A DNA stretch of 64,000 nt from Pseudeuparius sepicola (lineage: Eukaryota > Arthropoda > Insecta > Coleoptera > Anthribidae). The notes under the pieces are model-generated. The model was given only the letters and a program-made list of their open reading frames with translations, searched no databases and had not been told where the DNA came from. A program made the translations under genes and the position numbers. Location: positions 111,838,035 to 111,902,034 of the forward strand of contig OY987298.1 of the NCBI GenBank assembly GCA_963920635.1. Reading direction: 5' to 3'. This document shows, piece by piece, positions 46,977-57,800 of this stretch (the first letter of the stretch is position 1; the number at the start of each line of letters is the position of its first letter).

Positions 46977-48552
46977 CAGGATGGGCCAAATTGGACACTT
47001 TTAAAGAAAAACTCCTATTTTTGACGGAGATAGACGAAAACTGATATCGGTGTCTGAGGCTCATTTTTTATGATAAACTTAATGGCGAAAACCGCAAATC
47101 GATATCTGTCACTGTTCTTGAGTTACAGGGCGTTTTTCGAAAATGTGCGTTTTCGAAAAGTGGCCGTAACTTTTTTCGGGTTGAAAATTTTGTGTTTCTG
47201 TAAAAACATTCTTAAAGCCCTTTTTTACGTAGAATCCAATGCTGCCACTACATTTTTTTTTCTAGTCAACGGTTTAAGAGTTACGGATAAAAAATATGAT
47301 TTTTTAAATGGAACACCCTGTATGTTTTCGCATTTTTTAATAGAGCAAAAAATTACCATTCCAAAAATATCTAATACTTAATGATTTACTTAAGTAGTTA
47401 TCAATTTCTAATAGCTTTTATGATTTCATGTGTATAATTGGAAGCACGCCCTTTCAACAAGTAGGCTTTGGACGGTGAGACAATGAAACAGTCGTGGAAA
47501 ACTGTTTGCTATTACCTACCTGTCAAATTTTCAGTTAGGGTGTTTAGGCAGGGTAACGATTTTTCTATTTTTGTGTAATTTATAAACTTTATAACATACC
47601 TACAACGAAATTTGAAAGTTATGAAAAATGGGATATGATAGTCTGTTTTATCATAGTTTTATACAATCCGGGGAAAAATCAGATGCAACGAGCAATTTAT
47701 ACTACGAGCGGTATCCAGAGAGAAGACATACTTTCAAGCACATTTCTGCAAGATTGCGACACAATTTGGTTAATAGTGTTAGAGTAATAGTTATTAGATT
47801 TGATTAATAGTAGGCCGAAAAGGTAAGTCCGAGGTACGGGTTAAACAGAGAGAGGCATATTCCCCGGATAGTATAAAACAGACTATCATATCCCATTTTT
47901 CATAACTTTTAAATTTAATTGTAGGTATGTTATAAGGTATAAAGTTTATAAATTACACCAAAATAGAAAAATCTTTACCCTGCCTAAACAGCCTAACTGA
48001 AAATTTGACAGGTAGGTAACAGTAAACATTTTTCCACGATTGTTTCATTGTCTCACCGTCCAAAGCTTACTTGTTGAAAGGGCGTGCTTCCAATTATACA
48101 CATGAAATCATAAAAGCTATTAGTAATTGATAACTACTTAAGTAAATCATTAAGTATTATATATTTTTGGAATGGTAATTTTTTGCTCTATTAAAAAATG
48201 TAAAAATATACAGGGTGTTCTATTTAAAAAATAATATTTTTTATCCGTAACTCGTAAACCATTGACTAGAAAAAAATGTAGTAGCAGCATTGGATTCTAC
48301 GTAAAAAAGTGCTTCAAGAATGTTTTTACAGAAACACAAAATTTTCAACCCGAAAAAAGTTACTGCCACTTTTCGAAAACGCACATTTTTGAAAAACGCT
48401 CTGTAACTCAAGAACGGTAACAGATATCGATTTGCGGTTTTCGCCATTAAGTTTATCATAAAAAATGAACCTCAGACACCGATATCAGTTTTCGTCTATC
48501 TCCGTCAAAAATAGGAGTTTCCCTTTAAAAGTGTCCAATTTGGCCCACCCTG
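46977..48552. mobile_element. 1.6-kb foldback, TIR CAGGATGGGCCAAATTGGAC
   Basis: The left end is CAGGATGGGCCAAATTGGAC (46977); the right end is TTGGCCCACCCTG (48552); TA lies outside both. The arms pair for about 680 bases, so near-identical protein frames appear on opposite strands (47070-47381 plus and 48241-48459 minus). They are translations of the inverted arms and not genes. The unpaired centre (about 47655-47880) holds a transposase-like frame. Confidence 0.88.
47628..47807 (+). pseudogene. Transposase HTH fragment in foldback centre
   Basis: A 59-codon open frame from ATG at 47628 to TAA at 47805 reads MGYDSLFYHSFIQSGEKSDA and then LYYERYPERRHTFKHISARL. The spacing of G-E, a small-residue stretch, L-Y, R-Y-P-x-R-R-H, T-F and R-L matches the N-terminal helix-turn-helix (DUF4817-like) of mariner-type transposases, a DNA-binding module. 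It occupies the unpaired loop of the foldback and is unusually intact. No DDE domain follows. Confidence 0.6.
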
Positions 48553-48653
48553 TACATACATGTACATCTGGTTCATTATAAATTGACACCCCCCCCTTAA
48601 CTTGCTAGTTTTTGAGGTTAGAAAAAAAGTTTTTTTACAAAAGTTTTGACTAA

Positions 48654-49298
48654 TACAAAGTTTTTTGTGACGCTATTGGGCCGTGTACAGTGTGTTCTAG
48701 AAAGCCGTGGCAGGCATAACTTATGTTTTTTTAAATGGAACACCCTATATATTTTTGCATTTTTGACATCTTCTCATCAAGGCAATTAAAATGATATTAA
48801 ACTATGTGATATTATCTTCTTCCGTTTTTGAAAAATTCCGTTTTAAAATTTTATACTAAATTTATTTAACTCGAATTTGTGGATATCGTGATAAAGACAG
48901 ACGATCAATGTAATAACGAAAAATATTTGTTTTAAACAAGAGAGTCATATAGTGAAACTCCAAAATGTTTACGAGCCTTTCCAAATTTTACTGATTATTA
49001 TATTCTCGAAATAAAGAATTTGAGGAAAATCGTACATTGATCGTCTATCTTTATCACGAGATCCACAAATTTGAGTTAAAATAATTTAGTATAAAATTTG
49101 AATACGGAATTTTTCAAAAACAGAAAAAGATAATGCCACAAAGTTTAATATCATTTTAATTGCCTTGATGAGCAGATTTCAAAAATGCAAAAATATATAG
49201 GGTGTTCCATTTAAAAAAACATAAGTTATGTCTGCCACGGCTTTCTAGAACACATTGTACACGGTCCAATAGCGTCACAAAAAACTTTGTATTAGTAT
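48654..49298. mobile_element. Foldback element with unclear outer ends
   Basis: The arms TAATACAAAGTTTTTTGTGA (about 48651) and the complement near 49297, together with GGCATAACTTATG/CATAAGTTATG, pair to a centre near 48955. Internal AACACCCTATATA and TATAGGGTGTTCC ends are visible. The outermost ends (48585 and 49320) are too diverged to call. Confidence 0.65.
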
Positions 49299-49415
49299 CC
49301 ATCCAAGAGAAACACCCACCTTAACTTCTTTATTTTTCAAGTTAAAGAAAAAATTGTAGAGATAAAAGCTTTAAAGTTTTTTGTGAGCTTTTCCATGAAC
49401 TTACTGAAATTGACA

Positions 49416-49955
49416 CAGGGTGTTCCGTAAAAGCTGGACAAACCAAGCTCATGTTTTTTCACAAGAACACCCTGTATATTATTGCATTTTTTAATCTACA
49501 CTTCGTCCTGATTCCAACGACATATATATGATTTCTCCAGCCGTTTTTACAATACAGGTTTTCAAACTTCATATTTTCATGTTTTCACATCCTGTCTCTC
49601 AGAGACGAAACGTTTGCTAATAAATTAAGTATAAGAAAAAATGATGAAAATGATGCCCCTAAAACGATAATAGTCATTTTGTAATCATCCACACAAAAAA
49701 GTTAAGGTTGATATTTTTCTAGTCCAGGGCAAAATATGGAAATATGAACCTTCATTCGGAGTGGGTTCAAAATGACTATGAACGTTTTAGAGGCACTATT
49801 TTCATCATTTTTTCTTATACTCAATTTCTCCGCAAACTTTTCGTTTCAGAGATACAGGATGTGAAAACATGAAATAAATGGAGTTCGAACGCCCTGTATT
49901 GTAAAAACGGCTGGAGAAATCATATGACATATATATGTCGTTGGAATCAGGTTCG
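49416..49955. mobile_element. Foldback element cut by satellite
   Basis: It starts CAGGGTGTTCCGTAAAAGCT at 49416. The arms pair CATATATATGATTTCTCCAG-type sequence (about 49520) with the complement near 49925; the centre is near 49692. The right outer arm is missing: sequence passes straight into the TCGACTTT satellite. Confidence 0.65.
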
Positions 49956-49956
49956 A

Positions 49957-50041
49957 CGAAGTTCGACTTTCAAAGTCGAAGTTCGACTTTGAACTCGAAA
50001 TTTCGACTTCAATAGTCGAAGTTCGACTTTAAAAGTCGAAG
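49957..50041. repeat. Palindromic TCGACTTT satellite, left block
   Basis: Four or five degenerate copies built from TTCGACTTT and its complement AAAGTCGAA. Each unit is itself a near-palindrome. It borders the 5'-truncated Penelope-like element. Confidence 0.8.
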
Positions 50042-50814
50042 TTACATAAGGTTGGAATTCCATTGAGACCTATTGTTTCTAACTGTAATACACCCACTTA
50101 TAACCTTTCCAAATATTTATCTAATATTATTTATAATGTTATTGGAAAAAGCGAATACTTCATCAAAGATTCATGGCAATTTTACGACTTTATTAATAAC
50201 AAAAAAGTACCACCGAACCACATTATAGTTTCCTTTGACGTTAAATCACTTTTTACTAACGTACCAACCGAATTAGCTACAACAATGGAATAATATCCAA
50301 CCATTCACCTCGTTACCTATTGATTCGTTTATTGAAGGCGTCTTATTCTGTCTAAATTCAACTTTTTTCAAATTTAAAGAAAAATTTTATTCTCAAATTT
50401 TTGGCACCGCAATGGGCTCTCCAATTTCCTCCACTATTGCAAATTATACATAATATATCTATTGGTCATAAACGTAACAATAAAACGAATTCTTATTTTT
50501 CTAAATTAAAACCCACAACAGAAAAATTCTTACAATCAAATTTAATTTATAAAGTTGAATGCCAACCATGCCCTTCAATATACACCGGACAACCAAAACA
50601 ATACCTTAAAAATAGGTTATATAAACATAAGAATGATATTAATAATTGCAATAAATTATCTTCTGCACTCAGTCAACATGCTATTAATGAAAAGCATTCT
50701 TTCGATTTCGACAACACTAAAATTTTGAGTACTGAATTTGATTTCACTAAGAGAAGTTATCTCGAAATGTATCATATCCATAAAAACAATAATACTATCA
50801 ACTTAAAAAAATGA
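50042..50814 (+). pseudogene. Penelope-like RT and GIY-YIG endonuclease, internally deleted
   Basis: In order: HKVGIPLRPIVSN (conserved region before the RT core), PPNHIIVSFDVKSLFTNVP (RT motif A with catalytic D), a frameshift near 50285, then FGTAMGSPISSTIANYT (RT motif B) and a stop near 50453. Directly after, another frame gives SNLIYKVECQPCPSIYTGQ and RLYKHKNDI, the GIY-YIG nuclease module in its Penelope form (I-Y-K, I-Y-T-G-Q). It ends at about 50814. The catalytic D-D motif C region and thumb between motif B and the nuclease are deleted. Such elements use RT plus GIY-YIG endonuclease to insert; this copy cannot. Confidence 0.82.
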
Positions 50815-51359
50815 CCTCAATTACTTTTACAATATACAGGGTATCCCAATAAGGACTCCCGTCGCCGATATCTCCGGAACAAAAAGAGATATTTTAATTC
50901 TGCAAACGCCGTTCGCTAGGACGTGAAGAGGGCTTTATTCGAAACTGATAAGCGTTCATTTTGATAATGGCGTATAGATGGCGCTGCGGTGCAAAGAAAC
51001 TTTTCGATCCTAGGAACGTTGGAGCCTAGCGCATTTGAAAGAATGATTAATTTGGAGAAACTTTTGTTCTATGGACTATTTTCCTACTGTCACTAGTTTC
51101 TGAGATAACAGCTCTACAATGTCATTTATAAAAAATGAGCTAACTCGCTTAAAATTAATTTTAGAGGAAAAAGTTGTTAAAAATATACGAAGAAAATAGC
51201 TACACGTGTCAAATTATTACACATCCGGTTTGACCGAAAGTACTGGAAGTGACCCATTTTTCAGATTAAAATGAACATACTGTATTATTTATCCCGCAAA
51301 AGTAATAAAGGTAATTTCCAGTGTCATATAATAACAATAACACCATGTATATACATCTA

Positions 51360-51740
51360 TAGTCTATCCAAGTTACAGAGGCAGTGGATAAAAACATTGG
51401 CCACCACGTGACTTATTCTCTTATTGGTCTGGCCGTCATAAAATGTCAAGTGTTTACGCGGCGAGCAGAATGCAGGACCGGCTCTTCCCTCAGTCGAGTT
51501 TCCTGCATATTTTAGATCGGATCGCGAGCAGTATATTCTGTAAATTTATTTTGCTACTTAATTTAAGGAAATTTATAAAGGTCCACGAAAGGAAAAAACA
51601 CAATTTTTAGAACATCTAAGATAATTAGTTCAGAATTACAAGCCACTGGGATTCTCATATTAGTCAGACCCTGGTAATCGATCGCAATGCGGTCATGTGA
51701 CTTTGTTTATATCTACTGCCGCTGTAACTTGGATAGACTT
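51360..51740. mobile_element. TA-flanked MITE, TIR TAGTCTATCCAAGTTAC, copy 2
   Basis: 381 bases, nearly identical to 2906-3288. TA lies at 51358-51359 and 51741-51742. The mirrored arm of the host foldback near 51972 and the sister foldback at 39314-40711 (both arms) preserve the uninterrupted target, so the insertion is defined to the base. Confidence 0.88.
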
Positions 51741-51825
51741 TAGACAACGACAATTTGGCTGAATTTATTTTTATTAACCGAAGGTGGCTCTGTCTCTTTA
51801 ATACGTCAGTCAACGGTATTATTTT

Positions 51826-51886
51826 ATGTAGAATGCGGTAAAAACAGTGCTGTAGCCGCTGCCCGCTGCTCGTATTTAGGTATGGA
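51826..51886 (+). pseudogene. Transposase HTH remnant in foldback centre
   Basis: The plus strand reads VECGKNSAVAAARCSYLGME. This is the same motif as at 39950-40006 in the sister foldback and matches the DUF4817-type HTH. About 20 codons survive, without start or catalytic part. Confidence 0.5.
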
Positions 51887-52990
51887 AATAATTTTGAACA
51901 TATTTATTGTAAACATACATGGTTAATTTCTATAAAATAAAAATAAATTTAGCCAAATTGTCGTTGTCTACATGTACCTACAAGGTGTTATTGTTATTAG
52001 GTATACTTTTTCCAATTTTGAGGGAAAATTGTACAGTATGTTCATTTTGAACTGAAAAATTAGTCACTTCCTGTACTTCCGGTCAAACCGGATGTGTAAT
52101 AATCTGACACGTGCCGCTATTTTTTTCGTTTTAGTGCACTACAAAGATATTTTTAATAATTTTTTTCTCTAAAGTTAATTTTAAGCGAGTTTAAGCGAGT
52201 TAGCTCATTTTTTGTAAATTACATTGTAGAGCGGTTATCTCAGAAACTAGTAACAATAGGAAAATTGTCCATAGAACAAAAGTTTCTCCAAATTACCCAG
52301 TCTTTCAAATGCGCTACGCTCCAATGTTCCTAGGATCGAAAAGTTTCTTTGCACCGCAGCGCCATCTATACGCCATTATCAAAATGAACGCTTAACAGTT
52401 TCAAATAAAGCCTTCTTCACGTCCTAGCGAACGGCGTTTGCAGAATTAAAATATCTCTTTTTGTTCCGGAAATATCGGCGACGGTATTCCTTATTGGGAC
52501 ACCCTGTATATAAAAATTTTATAAACTAATATTGAAATTATTATTTTTATTTGCCTCACTATATAGTAATACTGACTTTTTGCCTTGCCCACTGTAAAAA
52601 AATAGGTTTCTGTTGATAAAAACGTAGCAAATACGACACATACCGCTGTCTTTCTATTTGTACCAAAATGTTATAATTTTAGACTATATGTTTTTATTTT
52701 TATTAATGGTACCTACCCAAAAATCACATTTACAACTATATTTTTTACTAAAGACCATGTCCGTTCGTTGCATCATGATATTTTGTAAGTAATTTCCAAG
52801 TAACTTTTAACTTTAATATGTATCATATTTTAAAATGTTTAATAATGTGTCTTTTAAGAAACTTTTTAGCACCTATAAAATATTACATTTTATAATTGCT
52901 CTGATGATGATCATTATGATCGAAACATATGTAAGCAAATTGAAACTAATTGACTGATTATAATAAAGAAACTATTGTCATAACACCTCT

Positions 52991-53400
52991 ACAATTTATT
53001 TTGATGGTTATTGCCCAGGAAAGTGTTTATGAAAGTATTATAGACAACCAGGAAGGCAAACTAATCTAAAAAATGTTGTTTTTTTTATTTTTGTATTTTT
53101 ATAAGGCAGGGACATGAAATCGTGGGAATTGATGGCTTATGTGAGCCCTAATCAAACTACAAAAAATAATTTTAAAATATCTCTCGGTGCTCGTACAGGG
53201 TTCTCCGAAAAACGCATTTTTGCATTGTTCGAAGCTATTTTGTAAACGCCCTGTATAAGCTAAGACCGTGAAACTTGGTATGTGGGGGATTTTCGGGTAT
53301 ATGACCAATACGACTGTGCTATTCATTTTTTTTTCCTAAAAAAATGACAGTCGACCGATACACGTAACTTACACATAAAGAATGAGCATGTCTGAAAACA
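52991..53400. other. Intronic stretch between Penelope 3' end and satellite
   Basis: It contains an orphan pair of transposon ends (CAGGGTTCTCCG at about 53197 and CGCCCTGTATA at about 53248). No gene. Confidence 0.4.
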
Positions 53401-53592
53401 AAACTCGAAATTTCGACTTTAAAAGTCGAAGTTCGACTTTGAAAGTCGACCTTCGACTTTGAAAGTCGACCTTCGACTTTGAAAGTCGACCTCCCACTTT
53501 GAAAGTCGACCTTCGACTTTGAAAGTCGAAATTTCGAGTTCAAAGTCGAACTTCGACTTTGAAAGTCGGACTTCGACTTTCAAAGTCGAAAT
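53401..53592. repeat. Palindromic 20-base satellite, right block
   Basis: About nine tandem units of period 20, for example CTTCGACTTTGAAAGTCGAC; each unit is a palindrome around TCGACTTT/AAAGTCGA. The minus-strand frames over this region repeat FKVEGRLSKSKVDFQSR; they are satellite translations and not proteins. Confidence 0.92.
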
Positions 53593-53602
53593 TACGAATA
53601 AA

Positions 53603-54580
53603 ATAAGGGGATCATCTCTGCTTCCAAAAAAATACGAAAGATTAAACGTTGTGACGTCATTTGACTTACCTGTCAAAATGACATTTAATTAAATAAATGG
53701 CCAAAATTATGCCATTTGAAAAAGTTCCTTGGAATTTGTTTTACTACTTTATAAAGACTCCGACAATGATAAAGTTGTGAATTTGTGAAAAATCTAAAAA
53801 TTAATACACACACCCAAACTTATATTATGGAATCACCTGCTATTTTCGCTGAAGAATTTTTTAGTAAAAAATTAGTTGCTGGGAATGAAAATATAGTTTC
53901 CTTAATCCATTTATATTAGAAAAATAATTGAAAATCCATGAACCTAATTTAATTACAGTAAGAATTAAATAAATTAAATAATGCCTGATTCCATTATAAG
54001 TTTGGGTGTATGTAGATTTCATTTTTTCGTTGTGCCATAGATTAACTTTAGAATGGCTTGTCTATCATCCAAACGAGAAATTTTTAGTTATGGGCCCTTT
54101 TTGCATAATAATCGGCTAGTTTCAAGAAAAACTCTACTAACAAGGAGCAATTTTGGGCGATATTCCTATTTCTGAACAACCGTTGAAATTTTTATGTTAG
54201 GATTGATCATATTTATTAAAGAATTGTTTTTATTAACTTCATAAGTCAATCTATGTCACATTAAAAGAAATGAAATAAATGTACTTATTAGTTCTTGTGG
54301 TTTTTCAAAAAAACTCAAAAATTTATCGTAATTTGCATGTAGACGTAAAACCAAATTTCAAGCAATTCTAATAACTTTTTTCCCATAACAAATAAGGCTT
54401 GTTTTGGCCATTCATTTAATTAGATGTCATTTTGACAGGTGCGTCAAATGACGCCACGACGTTTAATGGTCTCATTTCGAATCTATTTGGAAGCTGATAT
54501 GATCGCTCCAGATATGTTTCATCTTAGCCAAAACATTAAAATAAAGTCCCTTATGGTTCCAATTTTTTGGCGGGCACATG
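53603..54580. mobile_element. Tc1-like palindrome, left end replaced by satellite
   Basis: Homologous to 61805-62699. The right end is GGTTCCAATTTTTTGGCGGG...CATG with TA at 54581. The arms pair GACATTTAATTAAATAAATG (53680) with its complement near 54415. About 80 bases of the left terminus are missing, cut at the satellite. Confidence 0.75.
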
Positions 54581-54697
54581 TATAATAAGTAACTAATAAT
54601 TTCAAAAAATCAAAGACAATGAAAGTCCGACAACAGAGTTTTACTCAGCATCCAACCTTCTCTAGGAATTTAAAGAACTGTATGCTTTTTGTTGCAG

Positions 54698-54876
54698 GGT
54701 AAACAAATATATTATCAGACGCTGGTAATTGAAACAGCGGAAGACGTGGAAGGTAGCACGGAGAAGAACATCGTTAGAGAAACGTTGCACGTGAAATGCT
54801 CGATGCTGTCGTACAAGAATCATACTATCACCAGGAGGAATGTACTGCCGGCAGATTTTCAGGAACCACCGCCCGA
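54698..54876 (+). CDS. ZP-domain protein, next internal exon
   Basis: The acceptor TTTTTGTTGCAG ends at 54697 and donor GTGAGT starts at 54877. The exon enters on a whole codon, matching the phase in which 29887-30098 ends, and leaves two bases of a split codon (GA). It reads GKQIYYQTLVIETAEDV, then VRETLHVKCSMLSYKNHT and VLPADFQEPPPE. Joined to the previous exon, the string NKQT-GK is characteristic of insect ZP proteins. The single cysteine (VKC) supplies C4 of the ZP-N module. The linker after it leads toward the next part of the domain, whose exons are not visible here. The minus-strand frame at 54662-54943 is a shadow. Confidence 0.82.
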
Positions 54877-57800
54877 GTGAGTATCCTATTATTTTGGTGA
54901 TTTTCACGGCTAACCTGATAATAACTGGATTAACGAATTCCAAAAGGCTGATAGGATTATTAGGATAGTTGTTTTTTTCTTTTTTGTTTGGTTGTTGTCA
55001 TAGCAATGACGTTGTTTATAGTCAATCAAAAAATAATGTTACCAGACTTTGTAAAAAAATGCCTAAAAACTTTTGTTACAATATTCTTTTAATATCGAAT
55101 ACTTTATTTTCATGGCGAACTTGGTAAGAACTGGATTAATGAAATCCAACGGAAGGACGTAATTACTGACGCATCCAGAAAGAGACAATTTTTATAAAAC
55201 TGCAAAGAAAATCATACCTTACCATTTAAAAAACAAATTTATTTCTTTTTCGTGTTGCGTTTATTTCAATCTCATCAATGGTCCTTTTCTGTAGCGAATA
55301 ATAATCTATTCGCCCCTCATTATTATTTAAGTCCTAAATTTGGGCCTTATCCCTCTCGAACAGATCCTGTAACAAGGAAATATCTACTCCCGGATTTCTA
55401 GGAGCTACCCGCGGTATACATTATTTAGGAGATACTTAAAGCCCTTTTGTGGTCGAATAATTGATGGGGTTGTTAACGAATTAAAGTTTCAAAGGTCTTT
55501 ATCTTTATCACAGAGAGCTCGGAATTCTCTTAATAGTAAATTTAGAATTTATTGTGGAGATTCCGTTTGACTGCCTCTACTTCCTGGATTGTATTGTTTT
55601 CACTTGATATCTTGGAGAGTTTACTGTCCCCCTTATTTCGTTCTTATCAGTTCTTTGGGAAATGGAGAAAATAGCTTAGAGGTTAGGAATAGCGTTTCCT
55701 AGCCCATTAAAAAGTCCATTAAAATAATGCAGAAAACGGTGATACTAACTCTAGGCGCAAAGCGGCCACTAGATATTTAAGACGCAGACTTAAATTATTG
55801 ACCAAAACGAAGATAATCGCCAGGCATTACTAGCAAGACTAAAAATATTTGACATATAATTATAATACCTTCGTTATTGATGTGCGTAGGCATATGTCCG
55901 ATATTTTTAGTCTCGGTTTTTTACTTTTGTTAGTAATTTTTCGCGATTATCGTCGTTTTGTTTAATTGCTCAGTCAACGTCACAGATCATAAGATTGTGA
56001 ACCGAGTCTGTGCCGTTTTTTTTCTTTTCACCAAAGACACATTTTGCAAATTGCTATCTTTGCAATAAATCAATACAAACGAGCAATGGCTAAATTATCG
56101 AGAAATGCGAAAATTGATGGAAATTATGTAAATCGCCGGGCAATTTCAAAGCGCTTTCATCTGGAATATAAATTGCATCAACTCATTTCATTCTTCGGCC
56201 TATTTTATCTCACATAATAAGAAACATTCCTCAAGATAAATTCGGTAGGAATTCTCATGCAGTAGGTATATACAGTGAGTTTTAAACCCGACCAAAATAT
56301 TTATTCAAGGTTAAAGTTGAACCCCTGGAGCATGTCTATCTTAAACTCAAGATTGGAAGGACATTTTAGTTATTCAGCTGACAAAAAAGTCTGTGTTGTG
56401 CAGTAAAATTTTTTGAAATTCGCTTTATTCATTTATTTATTGCTATTACTATTTATTGTACTCCAAAACTAAGTTCCCAAATTTTAACCATATTATATCC
56501 AACTTATCAAGAACAAGAAGATTTTCAAATATTTTTTTCGGAAACCTCTTAGTTCTCAAAACCAATATTTCTAAAATTTTAATGTGTTCTTGTTACGCGC
56601 CACTGGTCCATAAGTCAAAATTCCTTTTTTGACTAAGTAGTAACATGCGTAGCAATAAAAAAGCAATTAGGTTATCAAAATCCTATTTATTTTTACAAGT
56701 AATAACATCTCTCAATATACTAACAAAAATATCAACTGTCATAGTTTTCGCAGGATCTTAGTTGTAGTACCTACTGTAAATAATTAAATAATTTGCAACT
56801 CTTACAACAATGCGAATGTTGTATGTGCGATGTGCTCCTAGTTGGGGTGAGCCAATTCGACTATTCTTTGTTATTATTGTAACTGACGGCATAGTCACAA
56901 ACCGAACACAATAACCTTGCGTTACTTTGGTGTTTTTTTATCCATAAGCAACCATAACGTTACCGTTATTACAATGTGAATAATTAGTGATTAAAAAATT
57001 GGGTTTTCGAAAAAAATATTTGAAAAAAATTGCTTCAGATTAGTTAAATACGTGGTTAAAATGTCGGCACTTATTTGTGGGATACCCTATTTACTGTTCT
57101 ATTCTAATTGTCACGGCAAAGCTATAAGCGGCAATATTCATAGGCAAAACTGGCTTGCAGCTTTTTAATCAGTGTTGAAATGCTGTGATTGTTCCATCCA
57201 TAGTCTCATAGCCAGCTGATTGTGGTATGCGGTAAATAATCGCAAATTAAATCAACAATATGATGGATTTTTAAAGTTCTTTAGGGATTTTCTTGTGTGT
57301 GCAGTGCACGTATATAAGATAGATGCACTATGAAGGTGCATGAGTACCGATGCACCGCGATGGCGCCACCACTGGTTTCAATCTGGTGTGTGACTATGTT
57401 TATCTCGTGACAACTCGATCGGATTGAAATGGATCCGATTGAGTTATGTCAAATCTTTTATAATTCTATGTTTACATCATCAGTATTAAATCCTACAGTT
57501 TTCAATCCTATCTATAGGGACATTAACTTATTATACTTATTCCACAGTAGGTTGGTGCTCATTCTGGCCAACTTCTGTTTGGAAATAGCAGCTTGACTTG
57601 AAATTTTAAATATGATTGAATTTCAATCAGTAGGGTTTATGCCGTCTATTTGAGTCCGATCCAGTGAATTCAAACATCTCTCAATCGGATCGAACGCGTC
57701 GAGATAAACGTAGTCTATGTCTGTATTGGATTTCCCCTCCTCCGGGAAAATACAAATCTTCAAAACAGGATTCAGCTGGTGAAGAAGTCCATTTGCTCTT

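Larger units (their letters stand above)
50837..52506. mobile_element. 1.7-kb foldback inserted in the Penelope 3' region
   Basis: CAGGGTATCCCAATAAGGAC at 50837 and CCTTATTGGGACACCCTG at 52506, each next to TA. The arms (about 500 bases) are homologous to those of 39314-40711, including GCAAACGCCGTTCGCTAGGA. A MITE (51360-51740) is nested in the left inner arm, and a transposase HTH remnant sits near the centre. Confidence 0.88.
50042..52990 (+). mobile_element. Penelope-like retroelement, 5'-truncated and interrupted
   Basis: Coding remnant at 50042-50814, then probable 3' UTR resuming at about 52509 after an inserted foldback (50837-52506). The segment CTGATGATGATC...CGAAACATATGTAAG at 52902-52936, close to the 3' end, is of a kind common near Penelope 3' termini; that part and the 52990 limit are inferred. 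Confidence 0.65.

Noticed and set aside
47070..48459. Near-identical protein frames on opposite strands
   Set aside because: They are the two arms of one foldback read in opposite directions; the frames end at transposon motifs.
53401..53592. CRISPR-like array
   Set aside because: Units are contiguous 20-base palindromes without spacers, in a eukaryotic context.
53319..53676. Minus-strand frames with repeated FKVEGRLSKSKVDFQSR
   Set aside because: Translation of the 20-base palindromic satellite, not a repeat protein.
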